Below, piece by piece: positions 56,866-64,000 of a DNA stretch of 64,000 bases. Origin of the DNA: Streptomyces oryzae. Its GTDB lineage: Bacteria; Actinomycetota; Actinomycetes; Streptomycetales; Streptomycetaceae. Below the pieces are notes generated by a model. It did not search any database, had not been told where the DNA came from, and saw nothing but the letters and a program-made list of their open reading frames with translations. The DNA is taken from assembly GCF_017676365.1 (NCBI RefSeq), contig NZ_JADKMA010000001.1, positions 51,859-115,858 on the forward strand, in the 5' to 3' direction. The translations under genes were made by a program, and so were the position numbers. Numbering within the stretch: the stretch's first letter is position 1; every line of letters begins with the position of its first letter.

Positions 56866-57567
56866 ATGAGTCCACTCGACATCAACCTCGCTGACCTGAT
56901 CGCCCGCCTCGACGCGGAGTTCCCCGACGCCGACCACCTGGCGCGGGTCAGCGAGGCGCAGCTGCGTAATCGGACACTGGCCGACCTCGGTGACCAACTC
57001 GTCGACCACTACGTCGGCAAGGCCAAGCAGGCCGGCGCGTCCTGGAGCGAGATCGGCGACGCCATCGGGGTGTCCAAGCAGGCCGCCCAGCAACGCCACA
57101 CGCCCGCCCCGTTCGAGCGGTTCACCGAGCTGAACCGGCACAGCATCGTGCTGGCACAGGAGGCCGCCCGAACCCACAAGCACGACTCCATCGGCACCGA
57201 ACACCTCCTGCTCGGCCTGCTCGGCGAACCACAGGGCCTGGCATACGAGGTGCTGACATCGAAAGCCGGGCCGGAGCAACGCATCCGCGACGCGATCGAG
57301 GAAGCGATGCCGCCGGCCGGGCAGAAGGCGCTGCGGGGACATATCGCATTCCGGCCGGAGAGCCAGCAGGCCATCCAGGAGGCGTCCCGCGCGTCGGCCG
57401 ACCTCGGCCACGACTGGGTCGGCACGGAACACTCGCTGCTGGGCCTGATCCGCGCCGAGGCGAGCCCGGCCGCGCAGATCCTGCGCACCCTCGGCTTCAC
57501 CTCGGAGGGACTGCACGAGACGGTCAAGGCCGGGATCGCCGAACGGCCTGCCAAGGGAGACAAGTAG
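56866..57567 (+). CDS. Clp N-terminal repeat protein with an HTH module
   Basis: A 233-aa protein. Residues 1-75 include a helix-turn-helix-like segment (GASWSEIGDAIGVSKQAAQQ). Two Clp_N repeats follow (about 78-150 and 155-228; HSIVLAQEAARTHKHDSIGT, then EHLLLGLLGEPQG; HDWVGTEHSLLGLIR), the fold that ClpA/ClpC use to bind adaptors and substrates. No AAA ATPase domain is present, so it is an adaptor or regulator, not a chaperone. The ATG follows a triple TTGACGC operator with no leader. Autoregulation through the HTH is inferred. Confidence 0.85.
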   Translation: MSPLDINLADLIARLDAEFPDADHLARVSEAQLRNRTLADLGDQLVDHYVGKAKQAGASWSEIGDAIGVSKQAAQQRHTPAPFERFTELNRHSIVLAQEAARTHKHDSIGTEHLLLGLLGEPQGLAYEVLTSKAGPEQRIRDAIEEAMPPAGQKALRGHIAFRPESQQAIQEASRASADLGHDWVGTEHSLLGLIRAEASPAAQILRTLGFTSEGLHETVKAGIAERPAKGDK

Positions 57568-57757
57568 CTACGCAACGATCAGCGAGCGGGAGGGCGATGC
57601 TGCCGGGGCCAAGGTCCCCGGCAGCCTCACCCTCCGCCCGTGGGAGATCCGCGACGACACATCCGCCGAGCTGTCCAGAGTCCTTGGGCCCTGGACAGCG
57701 GCGCACCTGCGGCATAGGTTCCTCCCACCTCGAAGTCCTGCTCGGAAAAGGGAAGTT

Positions 57758-58174
57758 GTGAAGCTGAGAAGACTGATACCCGCCGCGCTGGCCGTCCCCG
57801 CGATCGCCCTCGCCCTCCCCGCACCGGCCGCCCATGCGGACGCGGCCGCGCGGACAAGGGTGAAGTCAGGGCCGGTCGTCGTGGCGACCATCGAGACCAG
57901 CACCCTGTGGTGGGGAGAGGGCGCCTTCCACCCCAACGGGGACCTGCTGAAGGTCAACGACGGCACCAACCGCGGCGGCTGGCGGATCCACGCGAACGTC
58001 GAGAAGTTCTACCGGGGCGAGTGGGTCTACGTCTTCGGCTGCACCGCGGCCGACGGAGCGGGGACGAACTGCTGGAAGAACATCCCCGAAGGGACCCTGG
58101 TCAGGGTGCACGCATACGCATTCAAGGGGAGCGAGACCAAATACCACCGCTACAGCGCACAGACCCGCGCGTAG
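57758..58174 (+). CDS. Small secreted protein of unknown function
   Basis: A 138-aa protein with a Sec signal peptide (KLRRLIPAALAVPAIALALP, cleavage after AHA at about residue 27). The mature domain of about 110 residues is rich in aromatic and Gly residues (TLWWGEGAFHPNGDLLKVND) and has two cysteines (FGCTAADGAGTNCW) that can form one disulfide. It starts at GTG 57758 with GGGAAG upstream. I do not recognise a family; small secreted beta-proteins of this kind are frequent in Streptomyces. It is monocistronic, with a weak stem-loop about 10-30 bases past its stop. Confidence 0.7.
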   Translation: MKLRRLIPAALAVPAIALALPAPAAHADAAARTRVKSGPVVVATIETSTLWWGEGAFHPNGDLLKVNDGTNRGGWRIHANVEKFYRGEWVYVFGCTAADGAGTNCWKNIPEGTLVRVHAYAFKGSETKYHRYSAQTRA

Positions 58175-58179
58175 GCGGC

Positions 58180-58203
58180 GACCGGGGCTTGGGCAGCCCG
58201 GTC
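58180..58203 (+). terminator. Weak stem-loop after the small secreted protein gene
   Basis: GACCGGGGCT can pair with AGCCCGGTC across a 5-nt loop, with one bulged G. It lies just past the stop at 58174. Confidence 0.4.
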
Positions 58204-58265
58204 TGAAGCATGTTTTTCCGAATACAGCACGCTATGCCCTCCGTCCACGCGCTACAGGTTGTTAT

Positions 58266-58309
58266 GGATCGATGAAGCTGGTGCACGGGATCGATGGAGG
58301 TGGTGCACG
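58266..58309. repeat. 22-bp tandem repeat upstream of the Ser/Thr kinase gene
   Basis: Two contiguous 22-bp units, 58266-58287 and 58288-58309, differ at only two positions. Each starts GGATCGATG and ends GGTGCACG. A further GGATCGATGG occurs at 58381-58390 just before the kinase start. The units contain GTGCAC palindromes and could be a regulator-binding array or a recent duplication. Confidence 0.75.
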
Positions 58310-58402
58310 AATGGGTCATCTTGTGAGCGCGTGGCTCTAGCCTTCTCGAGGGGCTGATGGTGTCTTGATGTTGGGCCCTCGGATCGATGGTGGAGGGCTT
58401 GG

Positions 58403-60052
58403 GTGGATCCTCTGCAGCCCGGCGACCCCCGGCGCGTCGGTAAATACCGGCTGGTGGGGCGGCTTGGTGAAGGTGGCATGGGGCGGGTGTTCTTCGGCCG
58501 TTCCCCCGGAGGGCGTCCGGTCGCGGTGAAACTGATCCGCTACGAATACGCTCAACGTGATCGATTCCGCGCCCGGTTCGCGCGTGAGGTCGAGGCCGCC
58601 CGCAGGGTCGGGGGGTTCCATACCGCATTGGTCATCGACGCCGACCCCGAAGCCGACCCGCCGTGGATGGTCACCGCCTACATCCCCGGCCCCTCCCTGC
58701 ACGGAGCCGTCACCGCACACGGCCCCCTCGACGGGCAGGCCGTACGCATTCTGGGGGCCGGGCTCGCCGAGGGGCTGGCCGCCATCCACGCGTGTGGGCT
58801 GGTGCACCGGGATCTCAAGCCCGGCAACGTGGTCCTGGCCGCCGACGGTCCCAGAATCATCGACTTCGGCATCGCCGGCACGCAGGACGCCGGCAAGCTG
58901 ACCGCGACCGGTGCCGTCTTGGGGACCTACGCCTACATGTCCCCGGAACAGGTGAACGGGCATCGGCCGGAAGCCGCCGGTGACGTGTTCGCCCTTGGCG
59001 CGGTCCTGGGATTCGCGGCCACCGGCCACAGCCCCTTCCACGGTGAGACAACCGCCGCCATTCTGCACCGCATCACCAGCGAACCACCCGACCTGCGCGG
59101 TCTCGCTGTGGAACACGACCTCGGCGACCTGATCGTCGCGTGCCTGGCCAAGGATCCCGCTGACCGGCCCCCTCTCACCGACGTTCTCGCCCGGCTGGCC
59201 GGACCCTGGCCGACTGCCGGCTGGCTGCCTCCCGCCGTCATGGACATGATCGCCTCCAGGGAGTCCGCGTCAGCTGGAGCTCTGGCCTCGGAGGCCGCGG
59301 AACCAGACCATCCGCTGCACGGGCAGCCTACGGTGGACCCCCCTCCGGAACGCCGTGTCCGGCGCCGAGCCGCCCTGCTCACAGGGCTCGTGGCATCCCT
59401 GGGCGCCGTTGGCGCCATTGCGGCCGGGGCGATGTTCCTCCTTCCCCCGGAGTCCGCGAAGCCGTCGGCAGCTCCCCAAGAATCGGCCGAGCCGTCCCCG
59501 GCTCTCCCGGATCCCGCCAAGTCATCGTCAGCTTCTCCGGAGTCCGCCAAGCCGACGGTTCTCCCCGAGTCCGCCGAACCCTCGGCAACACGCGGCCGCG
59601 TCGTCACCGACGACGGGCGTGCATTCGGGCCCGGCGGATGGAGCCAGTTCACCGTGACCGTCGATCCGTCCAACGACGGCGTGCGGCTGACACGCCGCCT
59701 CGACTCCAGTGTCTTCGGGCAGAGCGCGACCCTCTCCGTGAACGGCAAGAAGGCCGGACGCTGGGTACCTATGGCAGGCGCCCTCACCGTCTGGGTGGAT
59801 CAGACTGTCGAGCTGCCGAGGTCGGCCACGAAGGGCCGGAAGGTTCTCACCGTCCGGAACACGTTTGAATCATCGACAAAGGATTTCAACGAGTTCACCT
59901 ACTTCGTGGACCAGAAAGTCGACGGCCTCTGGCGCCGTGCCGACGTAGTCGACATCGGGCCCAGCAATCTCGCCGAGGAAAAGGCGCACAGATACCGCAT
60001 CGAAGAGAAGACCTGGGAAGGTACGCGAACCTTCAGGTACCGGGGTACATAA
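58403..60052 (+). CDS. Membrane serine/threonine protein kinase (PknB/PknD-like)
   Basis: A 549-aa eukaryotic-like kinase. The N-terminal kinase domain (about 14-270) has the glycine loop GRLGEGGMGRVFFG, the catalytic Lys in PVAVKLI, HRDLKPGNVV, DFGIAGTQ, and the activation-loop end GTYAYMSPEQ. After a linker, one transmembrane helix is at about 325-348 (LLTGLVASLGAVGAIAAGAM). A Pro/Ser/Ala-rich segment and an extracytoplasmic C-terminal domain of about 145 residues follow; its ligand is unknown, and it lacks PASTA repeats. It starts at GTG 58403. It precedes a large Pro/Glu-rich membrane protein gene by 202 bp. Confidence 0.92.
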   Translation: MDPLQPGDPRRVGKYRLVGRLGEGGMGRVFFGRSPGGRPVAVKLIRYEYAQRDRFRARFAREVEAARRVGGFHTALVIDADPEADPPWMVTAYIPGPSLHGAVTAHGPLDGQAVRILGAGLAEGLAAIHACGLVHRDLKPGNVVLAADGPRIIDFGIAGTQDAGKLTATGAVLGTYAYMSPEQVNGHRPEAAGDVFALGAVLGFAATGHSPFHGETTAAILHRITSEPPDLRGLAVEHDLGDLIVACLAKDPADRPPLTDVLARLAGPWPTAGWLPPAVMDMIASRESASAGALASEAAEPDHPLHGQPTVDPPPERRVRRRAALLTGLVASLGAVGAIAAGAMFLLPPESAKPSAAPQESAEPSPALPDPAKSSSASPESAKPTVLPESAEPSATRGRVVTDDGRAFGPGGWSQFTVTVDPSNDGVRLTRRLDSSVFGQSATLSVNGKKAGRWVPMAGALTVWVDQTVELPRSATKGRKVLTVRNTFESSTKDFNEFTYFVDQKVDGLWRRADVVDIGPSNLAEEKAHRYRIEEKTWEGTRTFRYRGT

Positions 60053-60088
60053 CTGGGCGCTCGGTGCTCCGGCGCAGGGTCCGTTGGC

Positions 60089-60117
60089 CCGCGCTTCCCG
60101 CGCTTCCCGCGCTTCAT
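60089..60117. repeat. 9-bp tandem repeat between the kinase and Pro-rich protein genes
   Basis: GCGCTTCCC is repeated at 60091-60099 and 60100-60108, with a third partial copy to 60117, in the 202-bp gap. It is a short slippage-type repeat. No gene is seen in the gap. Confidence 0.6.
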
Positions 60118-60254
60118 CGGTTACCGGCGAGTTGGGACCGGTCCCGGGCGGGGTCCCCTACCGTCACCGCGGAACTGGAGACCGGGACTTGTCGCGCCAT
60201 GCCCAGCGGTGAACGGGCTGGTCGGCTTCGTCCAGCCGTTGAGGAGGCGCCCGT

Positions 60255-62804
60255 ATGAATCTTCGGAGAGCTGGGGATCCACCTGGCCGTCCCCCGCGAG
60301 CGCAGGCACGTTCCGGTGACCCGGAGCAGCACCGCCCGACGCATGCCTTTCTGGTCCTGGTCAGAAACTTTCAGCTGGCCAACTCCGTCGCCGTGGGCAT
60401 GAGATCGCGGCTGGCCGAATCCGGCGCCGACCTGCCGGTGCTCGTACCGCCGATGTACGAGGACCAGTTCGCCGCGCCGGACGCCGCGTGGCGGCTGCAG
60501 GCCTGGTGGGACCGGCAACATACCGGTGTGGAGCTGTCCGCGGCCGTGGTGTTGATCGTCGACGTCGAGGAACTCGCGGGCCTCGGACGGGTCTCGTACA
60601 TGGCGATGCAGCCGGGGGAGGCGACGAGGCCCCGTTCGTACCAGCGCGGCCGTGCGGTGGTCGAGGTGCCGGTGACCACGGTGGGGGAGCTGACGGACGC
60701 CGTGGTGGCGGGCACGCTCGGTGCCGACCAGCCCGGTGCGGCGGCGAAGGTGGCGCGGCCGGCGTTCGCGTCGCCCCATTCGGAGCGGCACGCGAAGCCG
60801 CTGTGGGACCGGCAGAAGGTTCGTACCGCAATGCTGAGCGGAGCGCTGGGGTTCAGTGCCTGGCTGATGTCGGCGGTCTCGCAGCCGAGCCTGGCGCAGG
60901 CCGCGCCCGCCTCGAACTCTCACCAGCAGCAGCCGCAGCAGCCCGACGCTGTCGCCGAGGCCCCCCGCGACCAGCCGCCCGGCCCGTCCTCACCGGGTGA
61001 GCCTCCGGCGACTGCTGCCCCGGAACCCGAGGGTGACGCTCAGTCAAGTGAACCGGGCGGCGTCAGCTCGCGCGTGGACGAGCCCGCTCCCACTGACTGG
61101 AGCTGGGGCGACTTTCTGGGGCGCACGATCGACGGTGGCTACACCGGCTTCGTCACGCCTGATCAGCTCGCGGGTGCCATCGAGAATTACAAGGACCCGG
61201 AAAACGCCCGCAAGCTTCCCGAGCCAGAGGGCGAAGACACGGCGAAGAAGGAACCGAAAGGGATTCTCAAGCGGGTTCCACTTGTCACCTCTGCCCTGGG
61301 CGCAATGTGGAACGCGAGTGCTTACTTCAACGAGCACGCCTCGGCCGAGTACAAGAGGGCCCTACGTGACATGAACGGCGGGATCCCCCCGGACCCGTCG
61401 CAGGACCCGCTCAACCCGGCCTTCCAGCCCACCCGGGCCGAGGTCTCCGCGGGTGTCGCCAAACCACCCGGCCAAGGAGGTGGCCGAGCCCCGTACATCC
61501 CGGGACCGTTCAACGCACCCATAGTGGCACCACCACCGGCCGGACAGCCATTGCCCGACCTCTCGGAGCCGCCGCCGGTGCCGACTGGTTCGTCACCTTC
61601 GGAGTTGGCGCGCGCGGAGGAGGCGCGTGCAGCTCGGGCGCGTGCGGAACGGCAAGCGCCACAGCCGCCCGGCGCGGCTCCGGCACCGGGAGCGCCGGCC
61701 GCTCCGCCCCCGGCTGGTTCGTCACCTTCGGACTTGGCGCGTGCGGAGGAGGCCCGCGCGCAGCAGCAGGCGCCCCGGCCGCCTGCTACGGCTCCGGCGC
61801 CAGAAGCGCCGGTCGCCCCGGCCCCGGCCCCAGGCCCGGAGGCCCCTGCCCCGCCGCCTGAGGGCGCGGCCCCGGCCCCGTCGGCTCCGCTGCCGCCTGG
61901 GGAAGAGGCCCCTGCCTCGCCCGCGCCTGCGGGTGAGGCACCCGTCCTGCCCTCGCCCGGGGGAGAGGCACCCGCTCCGGATACGCCGCCTGCTCCGCCT
62001 GGGGCTGCGCCTGCGAGTGAGGCCCCAGCTTCACCCCTGGCGCCTGAGGATGAAGCCCCAACTCCGCCGACGCCCGCGGGTGAGGCGCTAACCCCGCCTG
62101 CGCCTGCGCCTGCGCCTGCGCCTGCACCGGAGCCCGTACCGGCGCCTGCACCTCAGTCCGCGGCGGAAGCGGAGCCTGGGTCCGAAGGAGAGCCCGCGCC
62201 TGTGCCGGAACCCGCACCGGTGCCTGCGGCGGAACAGGGGCCCGAGACAGTCGAGCCGGCGCCCGCTCCTGAGCCGGAGGCTGTACCGCAGCCCGAGGCG
62301 GCTGAGCCGGCACCGGCACCGGAACCCGAGCCGGAGCCAACGCCTGCGCCTGAGGCGGCCGAGCCGGCACCGGAGTCCGAGCCAGCACCTGAGCCCGAGG
62401 CCGCCGAGCCGGCACCGGCACCGGAGCCCGCGCCGGAGCCGGAACCTGCGCCTGACCCCGAGCCTGAGGCCGCCGAGGCCGCGCCGGAGCCGGAACCTGC
62501 ACCCGAGCCCGAGGCAGCCGAGCCCGAGGCAGGCGAGCCTGAGGCCGAGCCGGAGCCAACACCCGAGTCTGCGCCCGAGCCCGAGCCCGAGCCCGCACCG
62601 GAGCCGCAGGCGGCCGAGCCCGAGCCGGAACCCGCGCCTGAGCCGGAACCGGAACCCGAGCCGGAGTCCGCACCCGAGCCCGAACCGGAGTCCGCGCCCG
62701 AGTCGGAACCGGCACCGGAGCCGGAACCCGCGCCCGAGCCCGAGCCGGAACCTGCGCCCGAGCCTGCACCGGAACCCGCGCCCGCGCCGGCCCTCGCGCC
62801 GTAA
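60255..62804 (+). CDS. Large membrane protein with a Pro/Ala/Glu repeat tail
   Basis: An 849-aa protein. Residues 1-190 form a folded-looking cytosolic domain ([20 protein letters not shown]). A hydrophobic segment at about 192-215 ([20 protein letters not shown]) resembles a membrane anchor or uncleaved export signal. Residues 216-430 form a secreted region with [20 protein letters not shown]. From about 430 to the end it is almost entirely Pro, Ala and Glu, including two 43-residue repeats starting [15 protein letters not shown] and long PEPEPAP runs. It could span the cell wall as a rigid rod. It is next to the Ser/Thr kinase. No family is recognised. Confidence 0.75.
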   Translation: MNLRRAGDPPGRPPRAQARSGDPEQHRPTHAFLVLVRNFQLANSVAVGMRSRLAESGADLPVLVPPMYEDQFAAPDAAWRLQAWWDRQHTGVELSAAVVLIVDVEELAGLGRVSYMAMQPGEATRPRSYQRGRAVVEVPVTTVGELTDAVVAGTLGADQPGAAAKVARPAFASPHSERHAKPLWDRQKVRTAMLSGALGFSAWLMSAVSQPSLAQAAPASNSHQQQPQQPDAVAEAPRDQPPGPSSPGEPPATAAPEPEGDAQSSEPGGVSSRVDEPAPTDWSWGDFLGRTIDGGYTGFVTPDQLAGAIENYKDPENARKLPEPEGEDTAKKEPKGILKRVPLVTSALGAMWNASAYFNEHASAEYKRALRDMNGGIPPDPSQDPLNPAFQPTRAEVSAGVAKPPGQGGGRAPYIPGPFNAPIVAPPPAGQPLPDLSEPPPVPTGSSPSELARAEEARAARARAERQAPQPPGAAPAPGAPAAPPPAGSSPSDLARAEEARAQQQAPRPPATAPAPEAPVAPAPAPGPEAPAPPPEGAAPAPSAPLPPGEEAPASPAPAGEAPVLPSPGGEAPAPDTPPAPPGAAPASEAPASPLAPEDEAPTPPTPAGEALTPPAPAPAPAPAPEPVPAPAPQSAAEAEPGSEGEPAPVPEPAPVPAAEQGPETVEPAPAPEPEAVPQPEAAEPAPAPEPEPEPTPAPEAAEPAPESEPAPEPEAAEPAPAPEPAPEPEPAPDPEPEAAEAAPEPEPAPEPEAAEPEAGEPEAEPEPTPESAPEPEPEPAPEPQAAEPEPEPAPEPEPEPEPESAPEPEPESAPESEPAPEPEPAPEPEPEPAPEPAPEPAPAPALAP

Positions 62805-62814
62805 CCCGTCGTCC

Positions 62815-62843
62815 CGCTGCCGCCCGGTCCCCGGGCGGCAGCG
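62815..62843 (+). terminator. Stem-loop terminator of the Pro-rich protein gene
   Basis: A 13-bp perfect stem (CGCTGCCGCCCGG at 62815-62827 with its complement at 62831-62843) and a 3-nt loop, followed by AGCTTTT. It lies 11 bases past the stop codon. Confidence 0.85.
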
Positions 62844-63107
62844 AGCTTTTCCGTGGCGGGCCCTTCCGCGGACGAGCTCGTTCGGACGCTTGGAGCGATG
62901 GCGACTGCTGCCCGCCCGGCCCCAGGGGCCGGACCCGCACTCGACGCGAGGCGGTCACCAGCGCGGTGACCGGGTCCGTTCGCCGCACAGGGGCGACCGG
63001 AGGCACCGGACGACGACCGGATGATGGGACAACGACCAGATGGCCGGGCGACATCGGACGGCGGCCGCGAGCGACGGGGTGTCAGACCCCGGGTCTAGTT
63101 TCCTCCC
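62844..63107. other. GC-rich gap, no gene seen
   Basis: This 264-bp stretch between the terminator and the SWIM gene has no supported coding frame. It contains short repeats of CGACCGGA-like words around 62985-63050. An ATG-started frame here is an out-of-frame shadow without family-like sequence. Confidence 0.4.
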
Positions 63108-64000
63108 ATGTCCGCAGCGACCACGACGTACACCTACCGCGCCCCGTCCGCCTTCGATGCCGCTGAGCACGCCCTCGCTCTGCAGACGAGCGGGGGACGC
63201 TCTCCGGCCGGCGCAGCCGCGAACCCCCCGCTTCTTCGACGGGGCCTTGACCGCACCGGAGGTGTTTGCCGCGGCGTTTCTTGCCGTCGCAGACGTGGCG
63301 TCCGCCCGGTATTACGATCCCCGGCTGACCGGGGCGGCAAGCCGCGATCCCGTGGTCACGGCCGGGGGCGGCCGGCTGCGGTTCGAGTCCTTCTCCGGCT
63401 GCTGCGGGGTGCACGCCCGGCTGGATGTGCCACCGGCCGGGCTGGAGGCCGGACAGGTCGGCCGCGGGACTACGAACATCGACGTCAACCTCCCACTGCG
63501 GGACGCGCTGGGGCGGTTGACTGCCCGTGAGCCGCTCGGCCTCACTGTCGGGCCCGACGAACTCGCCGTCCGAACGGGCGGCGGCCGGATCGTGGAGAAG
63601 AAGGTCCCGCTGCCCGACCGCTGGATACGCGGCTTCGCCGAGACACCCCTCATCGCCGCCCGGTTCGACCTCCGTGCCGAGCTTCCCGCCACCGAGGCGC
63701 TCCGCTTCCTGCGCACCCTCCCGCGGGCCGGGTCCGGTAATGCCTCGCGCGGCGCGGAGTGGGTCGTTGCCGGTCACGGGCGGCTGCGCACCACCTCCCG
63801 GCCCGTGCCGGGGGCCGTATGCCTTCCCGGGCCGCAGCGCCTCACCGCGCTGCGCCGCGTACTGCGCCACGCCCGCGGACTCCGCCTCTACGGGCCGCCC
63901 GTGACCGCCCGTAGCGCCCCGCAGGCCGCGGCGTGGGAGATCTCCCTCCCGGCCGGCCTCCGTCTGACGCTCACTCTGTCGCCCGGGACGGGACGGGGGT
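63108..64000 (+). pseudogene. SWIM zinc-finger family protein, N-terminal part, with an apparent one-base frameshift
   Basis: The start MSAATTTYTYRAPSAFDAAE and SGGRSPAGAAANP match the N-terminus of the streptomycete SWIM zinc-finger protein family. At 63224-63229 a run of six C shifts the frame; with five C the sequence would continue PRFFDGALTAPEV. From there the expected reading runs open to the window end (RLRFESFSGCCGVHARLDVP; KKVPLPDRWIRGFAETPLIA; DLRAELPATEALRFLRTLP). The single extra C may be a sequencing error in a homopolymer, a phase-variable tract or a true mutation. The SWIM domain itself lies beyond the right edge. In relatives this gene neighbours MoxR/VWA genes. Confidence 0.75.

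Noticed and set aside
61786..63054. Long minus-strand frame rich in Arg/Pro/Ala opposite the Pro/Glu repeat gene
   Set aside because: It is the complement of a low-complexity repeat region; its composition mirrors the repeat and it lacks a ribosome site and any domain.

Overview
The window is high-GC DNA with strong third-position GC bias, GTG and TTG starts, ATGA/GTGA overlaps and typical streptomycete families: ATPase-less sugar ABC importers, mycothiol enzymes, a SpoIIE-type phosphatase and a SWIM protein. It is best read as a Streptomyces (or close relative) chromosome segment. I see no tRNA, rRNA, CRISPR array, insertion sequence, integrase or replication origin.

Layout. 0-4 kb: a sugar-acid locus (KDPG-type aldolase, MFS transporter, P-loop kinase) divergent from a DeoR regulator. 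4-9 kb: two LysR regulators, a SnoaL-like protein, a DoxX protein, a cation/proton antiporter and a maltose-acetyltransferase-like enzyme. 9-16 kb: an alpha-glucoside operon (GH13 glucosidase, binding lipoprotein, two permeases, one carrying an extracellular Cna-B-like insertion) and an orphan binding protein. 16-20 kb: PadR regulator, ABC ATPase and FtsX permease. 20-24.9 kb: an unknown secreted protein, an MFS transporter and a two-component system. 25-29 kb: a cell-surface glycan operon (GtrA, GT4, GT-C). 29-31.5 kb: a WXG-like protein and a WXG/DUF6973-like toxin candidate.

33-55 kb is the most notable region: a nearly complete glycine betaine mineralisation island. A BCCT carrier would import betaine. 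A three-component Rieske oxygenase (GbcA-like oxygenase, ferredoxins, FAD reductase) would demethylate it to dimethylglycine and formaldehyde. Formaldehyde would go to formate through mycothiol (MscR and a metallo-beta-lactamase-fold hydrolase). A dimethylglycine oxidase would pass its methyl groups to tetrahydrofolate. FolD and PurU would release that carbon as formate, and a molybdopterin dehydrogenase would oxidise it. GlyA and SdaA would take glycine to serine and pyruvate. A dihydropteroate synthase and an MshA glycosyltransferase appear to be cofactor-supply genes placed in the same island. An IclR regulator lies inside it. A palindrome of about 18 bp, TTGC-N7-GCAA with matching flanks, occurs before every transcription unit of the island and over the IclR start codon, and is the likely regulon operator. 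No sarcosine oxidase is present. A SpoIIE-type phosphatase with a CitA/DcuS-like sensor domain sits inside the island.

55-64 kb: an AraC regulator with a divergent alpha/beta hydrolase; a Clp-N/HTH protein with an apparently leaderless, palindrome-controlled promoter; a small secreted protein; a membrane Ser/Thr kinase; a large Pro/Glu/Ala-repeat membrane protein; and the start of a SWIM zinc-finger gene interrupted by a single-base frameshift at the right edge.
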